The notes under the pieces were generated by a model. That model saw only the letters and a program-made list of their open reading frames with translations. It did no database searches and had not been told where the DNA came from. Positions 1-10,556 of a DNA stretch of 64,000 bases are shown piece after piece. Position numbers and translations under genes: made by a program. Origin of the DNA: JAAYBF01 sp963715445 (GTDB lineage Bacteria > Actinomycetota > Thermoleophilia > Solirubrobacterales > Thermoleophilaceae); NCBI GenBank assembly GCA_963715445.1, contig OY970240.1, forward strand, positions 1,798,001 to 1,862,000, in the 5' to 3' direction. Positions within the stretch are counted from its first letter, which is position 1. Every line of letters starts with the position of its first letter.

Positions 1-59
1 TCATCTTTGCGACTCTCACATCCATCTATCTCGGCGGCGCGACCGCTGAACACCACTAA
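1..59 (+). CDS. atpB: F0F1 ATP synthase subunit a, 3' end only
   Basis: Only the last 18 codons lie in the window. The reading frame ends at TAA 57-59 and encodes IFATLTSIYLGGATAEHH, which matches the end of the last transmembrane helix and short tail of subunit a. Subunit a forms the proton half-channels of the F0 sector next to the c-ring. Its position immediately before atpE in an otherwise complete operon supports the call. The stop codon overlaps the Shine-Dalgarno sequence AAGGAGG (58-64) of atpE, so the two genes are tightly linked. Confidence 0.85.
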   Translation, partial: IFATLTSIYLGGATAEHH

Positions 60-68
60 GGAGGACAA

Positions 69-338
69 GTGGACCTGCTGCTCCCACTCGCCCAGTCGGC
101 CGATGCACAAGCGATCACCGACGCCGGCAAGGCGATAGCACTCGGCGTGGGCGCCGGGCTCGGATCGATCGGCGCCGGCATCGGCATCGGCATCATCTTC
201 GGCAAGGAGATCGAGTCGGTCGCCCGTCAGCCCGAGATGAAGGATGAGCTGCAGTCGATTCGCTGGCTCGGCTTCGCGCTGACAGAGGCGGTCGCCTTCT
301 ACACCTTCATCTTCGGCCTCATCGCCTTCTTCCTCTAG
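69..338 (+). CDS. atpE: F0F1 ATP synthase subunit c
   Basis: Proteolipid of the c-ring that carries ions through the F0 rotor. The 89-residue product is a two-helix hairpin: glycine-rich helix 1 (about 22-45, alternating G/A/I), the polar loop RQP at 53-55 that contacts gamma and epsilon, and helix 2 (about 67-89) with the ion-binding carboxylate E73. Helix 1 has no glutamine and no serine/threonine follows E73, so the sodium-binding signature is absent and proton use is expected (inference). The start is GTG at 69, set by an excellent AAGGAGG ribosome site at 58-64. Length is normal for the family. Confidence 0.96.
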   Translation: MDLLLPLAQSADAQAITDAGKAIALGVGAGLGSIGAGIGIGIIFGKEIESVARQPEMKDELQSIRWLGFALTEAVAFYTFIFGLIAFFL

Positions 339-347
339 GCCACGACG

Positions 348-947
348 TTGGAGGCATTCACCAACATCGCGACGCTGGTCCTGGCGGCCACCGAGGGCGC
401 TGCGCACGTCGAGGAGGAGGGAGGCAGCTTCCTCGTCTCACCCGACGTCGGCCTGATGCTCTGGACGCTGATCGCGTTCGGCGTGTCGCTGCTGATCCTG
501 CGCAAGTTCGCCTTCCCGCTGATCGGCGAGGCGCTCGACAAGCGCGCCGCGACGATCAACGAGTCGATCCAGGCGGCGGTTCGCACCAAGGCCGAGGCCG
601 AGGAGCTGCTCGAGGAGTACCGCGCCCGCTTGAAGGAGGCGCGCGAGCAGGCCGAGGACATCGTGGCCCGCTCCCGCAAGGCGGCCGATGCGCACATCGA
701 CGAGACGAAGTCGCAGGCCAAGGAGTACCGCGAGGAGCTGCTGGAGGCCACTCGCAAGGACATCGAGGCCGAGACCCGGCGTGCGCTCGACGAGATCCGC
801 AAGGAGGTCGCCGACCTGACCCTGGTCGCGACCGAGAAGGTCACCCGCAAGTCCCTCGACGACGCCGATCACCGGCGCCTGATCGAGGAGGCGCTGAGCG
901 AAGTGGACTTCTCCGCCCTGGCCGGACCAGAGGAGGGGCGCTCCTAA
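348..947 (+). CDS. atpF: F0F1 ATP synthase subunit b
   Basis: Peripheral stalk subunit linking the membrane sector to the F1 head. The 199-residue protein has an N-terminal hydrophobic segment (about 34-58, rich in L/I/F) followed by a long charged helix from about 60 to 180 full of E, A, R and K, as expected for the dimeric coiled coil that reaches delta. The first 30 residues form an extra polar N-terminus also seen in other actinobacterial b subunits. The start is TTG at 348, nine bases after the atpE stop; a weak start fits a coupled subunit. It lies between atpE and atpH, the usual order. Confidence 0.93.
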   Translation: MEAFTNIATLVLAATEGAAHVEEEGGSFLVSPDVGLMLWTLIAFGVSLLILRKFAFPLIGEALDKRAATINESIQAAVRTKAEAEELLEEYRARLKEAREQAEDIVARSRKAADAHIDETKSQAKEYREELLEATRKDIEAETRRALDEIRKEVADLTLVATEKVTRKSLDDADHRRLIEEALSEVDFSALAGPEEGRS

Positions 948-951
948 CGCC

Positions 952-1485
952 ATGGAGGAGATCGCCGAGGTCTACAGCCGCTCGCTGTTCGAGGTCGCGT
1001 CGGAGCACGACGTCCTCGATCGCGTGCACGAGGAGCTGGGCGAGTTCGCCGAAGCGCTCGACGGCAGCCGTGACCTGCAGGTGTTCTTCTTCTCGCCCTA
1101 CTTCTCCTCGCAGGAGAAGAAGGAGGGGATCGGCGCGCTGATCGAGGGCGCCGACGCCAATTTCGTCCGCTTCCTCGAGCTGCTCGCGGAGCGGCACAGG
1201 ATGCCCGCTATCTTCCGTATCAGGCGTGAGTTCGACGCATTGTGGCGGCGTGAGAACAAGCTGCTGTCCGTGTCGGTGACGAGCGCCGTGGAGCTTGATT
1301 CCGGGCTCGTGGAGGGCATTGGGAAGCGGATCGAGGAGCAGACCGGCCAGCGCGTCGATCTGTCCAGTCAGGTCGACCCGGACGTGCTCGGCGGCCTCGT
1401 TCTCCAGGTCGGCAACATGGTGTTGGACGCGAGCGTGCGCAACAGACTCGAGAGACTTAGAAAGCAAGTCGCAAAGGCGGCTTAG
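952..1485 (+). CDS. atpH: F0F1 ATP synthase subunit delta
   Basis: OSCP/delta subunit that sits on top of F1 and holds it to the b stalk. The 177-residue product begins EEIAEVYSRSLFEVA, the typical first helix of the N-terminal six-helix domain, and ends with the conserved segment DPDVLGGLVLQVGNMVLDAS followed by a basic helix. The ATG start is four bases after the atpF stop, so translation is probably coupled. Length is normal. Unlike mycobacteria, b and delta are separate genes and not fused. Confidence 0.93.
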   Translation: MEEIAEVYSRSLFEVASEHDVLDRVHEELGEFAEALDGSRDLQVFFFSPYFSSQEKKEGIGALIEGADANFVRFLELLAERHRMPAIFRIRREFDALWRRENKLLSVSVTSAVELDSGLVEGIGKRIEEQTGQRVDLSSQVDPDVLGGLVLQVGNMVLDASVRNRLERLRKQVAKAA

Positions 1486-1502
1486 AAAGGCCCCCAAGAA
1501 CT

Positions 1503-3143
<1,641 letters not shown>

Positions 3144-3146
3144 CTC

Positions 3147-4052
3147 ATGGCTTCGCAGAAGGACGTCAAGAACCGCATCTCCTCGGTGCGGAACATCCAG
3201 AAGATCACGCGTGCCATGGAGATGGTGGCGGCCGCCAGGCTGCGCCGGGCCGAGCAGCGGATCCAGTCCCTGCGCCCCTACGCGTCGGCGATCCGGCGGA
3301 TGACCCGCCGGACGGTCGAGGCGGTCGACCGCATCCCGAACATGCCGGTGCTCGAGGAGCGCGAGGAGGTGCGCCGGGTGGGCCTCCTCCTGGTGACCGG
3401 CGATCGCGGCCTCGCGGGTGCGTTCAACTCGCAGATCGTGCGCGCCGGCAACCGTCGCGCCGAGGAGCTGAAGGCCGAGGGCAAGGAGGTCGTCTGGTAC
3501 GCCTCCGGGCGCCGCGGCGTCGGCTCGCTGCGCTTCCGCGGCCACGAGGTCGCCACCGCCTGGGAGGGCTTCACCGACCGACCCGCCTTCGCCGACGCCC
3601 GCGACATCGCCGGCGACGTATCGAGCGCCTACGTGGACGGCAAGGTCGACCGCGTCGAGGTGATCTACAACGGCTACGTCTCGCCGCTCACGCAGACCGT
3701 CACGACCGACGTCCTGCTGCCCCTGCAGGCGATCGAGGACCTGTCGGCCGAGGACGAGAACGGCGACGAGGCGGCCGAGGAGCAAGGCCACCGCACATCT
3801 TGGCTCTACGAGCCCGAGCCGGAGGAGATCCTCCAGCGGCTCGTGCCGGACTACATAGAGATCAGCATCTTCCGAGCGCTCCTGGAGTCGACGGCTTCGG
3901 AGCACGGAGCGCGCATGACGGCGATGCGCAGCGCGCAGGAGAACGCGAGCGACATGATCGACGACCTCACTCTCGAGATGAACCGCCGGCGCCAGGCGGA
4001 GATCACTCAGGAGATCATGGAGGTCGTTGCCGGGGCCGAGGGGCTCTCGTAG
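3147..4052 (+). CDS. atpG: F0F1 ATP synthase subunit gamma
   Basis: Central rotor shaft of F1. The 301-residue product starts with KDVKNRISSVRNIQKITRAM, the conserved N-terminal helix of the coiled coil, and ends with SEHGARMTAMRSAQENASDM, the matching C-terminal helix. Between them lies the Rossmann-like globular part with LLVTGDRGLAGAFNS. An acidic insertion around residues 197-212 (many E and D) lies in the region where actinobacterial gamma subunits carry an extra loop. ATG at 3147 follows the atpA stop by three bases. Confidence 0.96.
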   Translation: MASQKDVKNRISSVRNIQKITRAMEMVAAARLRRAEQRIQSLRPYASAIRRMTRRTVEAVDRIPNMPVLEEREEVRRVGLLLVTGDRGLAGAFNSQIVRAGNRRAEELKAEGKEVVWYASGRRGVGSLRFRGHEVATAWEGFTDRPAFADARDIAGDVSSAYVDGKVDRVEVIYNGYVSPLTQTVTTDVLLPLQAIEDLSAEDENGDEAAEEQGHRTSWLYEPEPEEILQRLVPDYIEISIFRALLESTASEHGARMTAMRSAQENASDMIDDLTLEMNRRRQAEITQEIMEVVAGAEGLS

Positions 4053-4099
4053 CGCCGATCACGACCATTTCGAAGACTTAGACGAGCCAAGGAGAAGAC

Positions 4100-5536
<1,437 letters not shown>

Positions 5537-5584
5537 GCGCACGATGGCCGGCAGCTCCCCCCGCGCGGGCGGCAGAGGCAACTG

Positions 5585-6010
5585 ATGGCGCGCTCTACGT
5601 TTCCCGTGGAGGTGCTGACGCCCGAGGGCAAGGCCTGGGAGGGCGAGGTCGAGATGATCTCCACCCGCACCGCGGTCGGCTCGATCGGCGTCCTCGCCAA
5701 CCACGCGCCGTTGATGGCGATGCTCGAGCCCGCGGAGCTGCGCCTCTACGAGAGCGGCTCGGAGAACCCGGAGAGCGCGAGCACGATCCGCTTCGCCCAG
5801 GGCGAGGGCTACCTCCAGGTGGTCGACAACTCGGCGCTGCTGATCGTGGAGGACGCGATCAAGCCCGAGGACCTCGACCGCCCGGCGCTCGAGGCGCGCC
5901 TCAAGGAGGCGCAGGACGGCCTCTCCGCTGCCGAGGACGGCAGCGAGGAGAAGAGCCGCCTCAAGCGCGAGATCGCCCGCTGCCGGGTCTTCCTGGCAGT
6001 CGAGTCCTAG
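5585..6010 (+). CDS. atpC: F0F1 ATP synthase subunit epsilon
   Basis: Rotor subunit that contacts the c-ring and regulates ATP hydrolysis. The 141-residue protein has the N-terminal beta-sandwich (FPVEVLTPEGKAWEGEVEMI, then GSIGVLANHAPLMAML) and a C-terminal helical pair of charged residues (RLKEAQDGLSAAEDGSEEKS). It is the last gene of the operon; the next gene converges on it with a 31-base gap in which I see no hairpin followed by a T-run. Confidence 0.95.
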   Translation: MARSTFPVEVLTPEGKAWEGEVEMISTRTAVGSIGVLANHAPLMAMLEPAELRLYESGSENPESASTIRFAQGEGYLQVVDNSALLIVEDAIKPEDLDRPALEARLKEAQDGLSAAEDGSEEKSRLKREIARCRVFLAVES

Positions 6011-6041
6011 CCCCGACTTCGCCCCTCAGATCGAGGTGGCG

Positions 6042-6905
6042 CTAAGCGGCGTCGCGCAGGGCCGCGAGCTCGTCCTGATCGGCCAGGCGCTGTAGCGCCC
6101 GGCTCTCGATCTGCCGGACGCTCTCGGCGGAGAGCCCGAGGCGCCGTCCGGTCTCCCGGAGGGCCACCGCCTCGCCGCCGCCGAGCCCGTAGCGCAGCGT
6201 GAGCACGTCGCGGTCGGGGCTGGGAAGCTCGCCGATCACGCGCAGCACCGCCCGCTGGCCGTAGTCGCGCGCCACCTCTTCGTCGGGACCTGCCTGATCG
6301 CTCGCGATCAGCTCGCCGAGCGTCGTCTCCTCGGTGTCCCCGACCCCTCGGTCGAGGCTCGCGGGGGACATGTCGGCGGCGACGATGTCGCGCACCTCCT
6401 CGCGGGTCAGGCCCACGGCATCGGCGATCTCCTCGTCGGTCGGCTTGCGGTCGAGCTGCACCGCCAGCTCGCGCTCCGCGTCGCGGATCTTGCGCGCCTG
6501 ACTGGCGATGTGCACGGGCAGGCGCACCGTGCGGCTCGAGTTGGCCAGCCCGCGGCCGATCGCCTGGCGGACCCAGAGCGTGCCGTAGGTGGAGAACTTG
6601 AAGCCCTTGCGCCAGTCGAACTTCTCGACGGCGCGGATAAGCCCGAGCATGCCTTCTTGAATCAGGTCGCCCAGTGGCAGGCCCTGGCCCTGGTACTTGC
6701 GCGCGATCGATACGACGAGGCGCAGGTTGGAGTTGACCATGCGCTCCTTGGCGGCGAGGTCGCCGCGCTCGATGCGCTTGGACAGCTCTATCTCCTCCTC
6801 GGCGGTGAGGAGGGGGTAGCGCGCCGCTTCGTTCATGAACAGCTGGACCGAGTCGGTGGTCAGGTCCGAGGTGATTGCTTGCGTACTCGTGGCGATTCCT
6901 CTCAT
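6042..6905 (-). CDS. RpoD-like group 2 sigma-70 factor
   Basis: RNA polymerase sigma subunit that directs promoter recognition. The 287-residue protein begins at region 1.2 (DSVQLFMNEAARYPLLTAEE) and lacks region 1.1, so it is a group 2 (SigA/HrdB-like, non-primary) factor rather than the full primary sigma. Region 2 is intact, with DLIQEGMLGLIRAVEKFDW and the -10 recognition helix KFSTYGTLWVRQAIGR; region 3 follows (PTDEEIADAVGLTREEV), and region 4 ends in the -35 helix RRLGLSAESVRQIESRALQRL. It is monocistronic and convergent with atpC. A candidate -10 element and a dyad lie just upstream. Which regulon it serves cannot be read from the sequence. Confidence 0.9.
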   Translation of the reverse strand: MRGIATSTQAITSDLTTDSVQLFMNEAARYPLLTAEEEIELSKRIERGDLAAKERMVNSNLRLVVSIARKYQGQGLPLGDLIQEGMLGLIRAVEKFDWRKGFKFSTYGTLWVRQAIGRGLANSSRTVRLPVHIASQARKIRDAERELAVQLDRKPTDEEIADAVGLTREEVRDIVAADMSPASLDRGVGDTEETTLGELIASDQAGPDEEVARDYGQRAVLRVIGELPSPDRDVLTLRYGLGGGEAVALRETGRRLGLSAESVRQIESRALQRLADQDELAALRDAA

Positions 6906-6924
6906 CAGTCGTTACCGAGTCCGG

Positions 6925-6948
6925 AGTATAGCTTACTTTCGGTAAGCT
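6925..6948 (-). promoter_or_regulatory. Candidate -10 element and dyad upstream of the sigma gene
   Basis: On the minus strand TATACT (6930-6925) is a good -10 hexamer about 20 bases from the sigma ATG, giving a very short leader. It adjoins a perfect 7-bp inverted repeat, AGCTTAC (6930-6936) and GTAAGCT (6942-6948), separated by five bases. The dyad would lie in the spacer between -10 and -35, a position suited to a regulator. No convincing -35 hexamer is visible. The assignment is inference. Confidence 0.4.
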
Positions 6949-7082
6949 TGCACCCCTGGGTCGGTCTCGAACGCCTGTCCGGCACGGGGTATCCAGTCTC
7001 CAGCCGCCCAATCGTCCTACTGGCACAGAACGGCGAAAGGCGGCCTCGGCGGCCCAGGGGAGGCTCTGGAGCGCGAGTCTGA

Positions 7083-8456
7083 GTGATTCCTGCGGATCGC
7101 GGGTATCCCGAAAGCGTGCAGGCGACTCAGGAGCAGAGCGCGACGCCCGATACGCCGCTGCGGCGTGTGATCACCTCCCGGATGCTCTTGATCTTCGTGA
7201 TCGGCGACGTGCTCGGGGCCGGCATCTACGCCCTGGTGGGCGCGGTTGGGGCGGAGGTCGGCGGTGCGATCTGGACCGCGTTCACCGCGGCGCTGATACT
7301 CGCCGTGCTCACGGCCTTCGCCTACGCCGAGCTGGTGACGAAGTACCCGCAGGCGGCCGGCTCGGCGCTCTACGTCGACCGCGCCTACCGCGTCTCGTTC
7401 TTCACGTTCATGGTCGGCTTCGCGGTGATGTGCTCCGGCATCACGTCCGCCAGCACGCTCTCCCGGGCGTTCGCGGGCGATTACCTCGAGCAGTTCGTGG
7501 ACGTGCCGCTGATCGCGGCTGCGCTCGGCTTCATCCTGGTCGTCGCCGCGATCAACCTGCGCGGCATCGCCGAGTCGGTCAAGGTCAACGTGCTGCTGAC
7601 CTGCGTCGAGGTGATCGGCCTGCTGCTGATCATCGCCGTGGGCGTGGCCGCGCTCGGTGAAGGAGATGCCGATTTCGGCCGCAACTTCGAGTTCAAGGAG
7701 GGCGAGAGCGTCTTCCTGGCGATCATCGGGGGAGCGTCGCTGGCTTTCTATGCGCTGATCGGCTTCGAGGACTCGGTCAACGTCGCCGAGGAGACCCGCG
7801 ATCCGGGGCGTGCCTTTCCGCGTGCGCTGTTCGGCGGGCTGGCGATCGCCGGCGTGATCTACCTGCTGGTCACGATGACGGCGTCGATGGTCGTCCCGAC
7901 CGGCCAGCTCAGCGAGTCGAGCGGGCCGCTGCTCGAGGTCGTCAAGGAGGGGCCGCTCGACATCCCGCTCAAGCTGTTCGCCTTCATCGCCCTGCTCGCC
8001 GTGGCCAACGGCGCGCTGATCAACATGATCATGGCGTCGCGGCTGGTCTACGGGATGGCGCGGCGCGACATCGTGCCGGCGGCCTTCGGCCGCGTGCTGA
8101 GCGGCCGCCGCACCCCGCACGTCGCCATCGCCTTCACGACGCTGATCGCGGCCGTGCTGATCTCGACCGGTGACATCAGCGACCTCGCCGACACGACCGT
8201 GCTCCTGCTGCTGGGCGTGTTCGCGATCGTCAACGTCACGGTGCTGGTGCTGCGCCGCGACGAGGTGGATGAGCCCCACTTCCACGCGCCCTCGATCCTC
8301 CCGGTGCTCGGGGCGGTGGTGTCGGTGCTCCTGATCGTCGACAAGCTGTCCGACGACGCGACGGTCGGGCTGCGCGCCGGCCTGCTGCTGACCCTCGGCG
8401 CCGTGCTCTGGCTGGTCAATCGCGTCGTCTCCGGACCGAGGGAGGTACAGGCATGA
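7083..8456 (+). CDS. APC superfamily amino-acid permease
   Basis: Predicted inner-membrane transporter for amino acids or amines, driven by an ion gradient. The 457-residue protein has about 12 hydrophobic helices. The first carries IFVIGDVLGAGIYALVGAVG, the unwound GxG(I/A)G-type segment of APC transporters, and the sixth contains SLAFYALIGFEDSVNVAEETRDP, the family signature around the substrate site. Substrate is not determined. The GTG at 7083 gives the longest frame; GTG at 7116 (residue 12) is an alternative since the first helix begins near residue 32. It overlaps the next gene by ATGA, so the two are translationally coupled. Confidence 0.9.
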   Translation: MIPADRGYPESVQATQEQSATPDTPLRRVITSRMLLIFVIGDVLGAGIYALVGAVGAEVGGAIWTAFTAALILAVLTAFAYAELVTKYPQAAGSALYVDRAYRVSFFTFMVGFAVMCSGITSASTLSRAFAGDYLEQFVDVPLIAAALGFILVVAAINLRGIAESVKVNVLLTCVEVIGLLLIIAVGVAALGEGDADFGRNFEFKEGESVFLAIIGGASLAFYALIGFEDSVNVAEETRDPGRAFPRALFGGLAIAGVIYLLVTMTASMVVPTGQLSESSGPLLEVVKEGPLDIPLKLFAFIALLAVANGALINMIMASRLVYGMARRDIVPAAFGRVLSGRRTPHVAIAFTTLIAAVLISTGDISDLADTTVLLLLGVFAIVNVTVLVLRRDEVDEPHFHAPSILPVLGAVVSVLLIVDKLSDDATVGLRAGLLLTLGAVLWLVNRVVSGPREVQA

Positions 8457-8866
8457 AGCGGATCCTCGTCGTCTCCACGACCGGCCTCGATGAGCCGTGG
8501 CTGGCGAATCCGGTAGCTCAGCTGGCAGAGGAGACGGGCGCCGAGGTGACTGCGCTCGTGGTGGATGACGTTGAGAGCCAGCGGTTCGCGGCACTGCCGC
8601 GCGACGAGCTGCTCCGCCAGGCCATGGTCACCGCGGACCAGATCGCCCGGCACTTCGCGGAGGCCGGTCTCGAGGCGACTCCGGTCGTTCGGCCGGGACC
8701 GGCCGTCGAGACTGCGATCGAGTTCGCGGACGAGATCGACGCCGACCTGATCGTCGTCGGCTCCAGCAGGAGGCAGGGCGTGGTCAGGCGCCTGCTCGGC
8801 AGCCTCGCGCTCGACCTCGTCCAGCGCTCGGGCCGCCAGGTGCTGGTCGTGACCGCGCCGGACTAG
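8453..8866 (+). CDS. UspA-family universal stress protein
   Basis: Single-domain Usp fold protein of 137 residues. The N-terminal strand is MKRILVVSTTG and the C-terminal ATP-binding signature is visible as VVGSSRRQGVVRRLLGS followed by SGRQVLVV, matching G-2x-G-9x-G(S/T), so nucleotide binding is likely. Its ATG overlaps the stop of the permease gene (ATGA at 8453-8456). Pairs of a transporter with a Usp domain protein are common, and the Usp protein may modulate the permease; that link is inference. Confidence 0.88.
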   Translation: MKRILVVSTTGLDEPWLANPVAQLAEETGAEVTALVVDDVESQRFAALPRDELLRQAMVTADQIARHFAEAGLEATPVVRPGPAVETAIEFADEIDADLIVVGSSRRQGVVRRLLGSLALDLVQRSGRQVLVVTAPD

Positions 8867-8900
8867 CTGAGGAACGCTGAAAACAAGGCCCCAAACTGAA

Positions 8901-8928
8901 AGAGGGGAACGCCGAAGCGCTCCCCTCT
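8901..8928 (+). terminator. Hairpin closing the permease-usp operon
   Basis: Arms AGAGGGGAACGC (8901-8912) and GCGCTCCCCTCT (8917-8928) pair over 12 positions with one A-C mismatch around the tetraloop CGAA. It begins 34 bases after the uspA stop. There is no long T-run after it, so it may act as a transcript 3' end or a weak terminator. Confidence 0.6.
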
Positions 8929-8975
8929 GTTAGATCGTGGCCAATAACTGGCCTGCGGCTAGTGTAGCGCTGACG

Positions 8976-10556
8976 ATGCTCGATGTGAAGGACACAGCCG
9001 GGCAAGATGCTGTGGCGAGGATGCTCGATTTCTTCGGCGATCGGACCTCCTGGCAACGGAGACTGTGGATGGTCGGCTCAGTGATGCGGCTCAGAGAGAC
9101 CGTGGAGGCGATCGAACTTCTAGAGCCCGTCTCGGCAGCCCAGCTGAGCCTGAGGGACTGTAAGGAGTCGGCGCGCGGCTTCCTCAAGCCTGATCCGGGG
9201 GTCGCGGGCCAGGCGGAGCGAAGGAGGATTGCAGGCTTGCTCTCCGGTCCCATTCCAGCGGGGGGAGCTGTGCACGCCCAACTCAATGAGATCGCTGACA
9301 GTGCGGATGAGGGCTATCTCTTGAAATGGGCCGCGGCGCTAAAGGCTGGCGAGGTCAATCTAGGGCCGGAGGCAATCGCCAGGTATATAGCTGCATATCT
9401 GCTCGACGGCGGTAGCAGCCCAGGACATCTTTACCGCTGGTGGCAGCGCTTTGCTCTCTACAACGAAGGCGAGACCCACGATTTCGCTGATCTTCTCGTG
9501 CTCGCGCAGCAGAGCATCGTGAAGCGCACAGCGACGTTTGAACTGATGGTTCTCTTTCGCGGCCAGCCCCAGGCCAAGTACTTGCCTAAGAGCTGGTACT
9601 CCGTCGAGGCAGCCTCAGCATGGCTCGCCAAGCACGGCTTTCAGGGCATCGAGGAGAAGGTGGTGGGAGGCATGGCGATGAGCTTCGACGCTCGGGATGC
9701 GGGCGCTGCGGCTCGCAGGGCCAGCAACCTGCTCGACATCTATGGATCGCGCATTGCTGTTGGGGGTCGTATCGGAAGCTGGGACCCATTGCCGATTGCG
9801 TGGGTAGCAGGGACCAAGCAACCCATCGAGCTACCGCGTAGTCGCCGAGTCGACGTCCCGGTGCTGGCGCGGGAGGGGCAGCTCTTCGCTGACGCCGCCG
9901 ACGAGCAAGTGGATGCCGGCCTGCAATTGGTCTCCCTCCTCGACGAAGGAACCGCAGCTGCTGCGGTTAGTGGAGCCTGGGCAGGGCTTGAAAGCCTCCT
10001 CAAGGCTCCAGGCGATGGGGGAGCGCATGAGGTCGCTCCTCGGCTTGCTGGTCTGGTAGCCGCGTCCTTCTGTCGTTCGGAGCTCACCGATCTCGCTTGG
10101 CATCGGATCCGAGGGTCGAAGGACGAGATGTCCAACTCACTCAAAGCAATGAAGACCAATCTTGAGCGCACCGAGGCGATGATGGCGCTTGTTCAGGAGG
10201 GCGATACGGGGCTAACCTTCCCAAGCGATCTGGCCGGAGTCACGCGGATCCGCAAGATCCTCGACGATCCGGCAGCTGGTCTCAGAGATGTCCGCACCAG
10301 CGCAGGTGATGCGCTACGGCGCTTGTATCGGCAACGTAATTTGGTTCTTCATGCTGGCCGAACCGAGGCCGTAGCCCTTAGGAGCACCCTCAGAGTGGCT
10401 GCCCCCCTTGTGGGAGCGGGTATGGATCGGATCGCCCACGGCTGGTTTGTCGAGGACGTATCGCCGTTGCGTCTCTGCGCGCTTGCGGAGATGCAACTTG
10501 CGCGCCTCGGGACCGAGGACGCGCTTGACGTGACGCGCTTGTTGGCGCCGGCCTAG
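8976..10556 (+). CDS. Uncharacterised protein with HEPN-like C-terminal motif
   Basis: I do not recognise the full protein. It is about 526 residues from ATG 8976; an in-frame GTG at 8937 would add 13 residues but sits 8 bases after a hairpin with no room for a ribosome site. It is soluble, with no signal peptide or membrane helix. Near the C-terminus the sequence RLYRQRNLVLHAGR (around codons 10323-10364) contains R-N-x3-H, the active-site pattern of HEPN-fold ribonucleases, preceded by a helix; an N-terminal segment has KWAAALKAG. Third codon positions are less G/C-biased than in flanking genes (ggctatctcttgaaatgg), hinting at recent acquisition. It is convergent with, and directly abuts, the acyl-CoA dehydrogenase gene. 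A defence or stress role is possible but unproved. Confidence 0.75.
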   Translation: MLDVKDTAGQDAVARMLDFFGDRTSWQRRLWMVGSVMRLRETVEAIELLEPVSAAQLSLRDCKESARGFLKPDPGVAGQAERRRIAGLLSGPIPAGGAVHAQLNEIADSADEGYLLKWAAALKAGEVNLGPEAIARYIAAYLLDGGSSPGHLYRWWQRFALYNEGETHDFADLLVLAQQSIVKRTATFELMVLFRGQPQAKYLPKSWYSVEAASAWLAKHGFQGIEEKVVGGMAMSFDARDAGAAARRASNLLDIYGSRIAVGGRIGSWDPLPIAWVAGTKQPIELPRSRRVDVPVLAREGQLFADAADEQVDAGLQLVSLLDEGTAAAAVSGAWAGLESLLKAPGDGGAHEVAPRLAGLVAASFCRSELTDLAWHRIRGSKDEMSNSLKAMKTNLERTEAMMALVQEGDTGLTFPSDLAGVTRIRKILDDPAAGLRDVRTSAGDALRRLYRQRNLVLHAGRTEAVALRSTLRVAAPLVGAGMDRIAHGWFVEDVSPLRLCALAEMQLARLGTEDALDVTRLLAPA

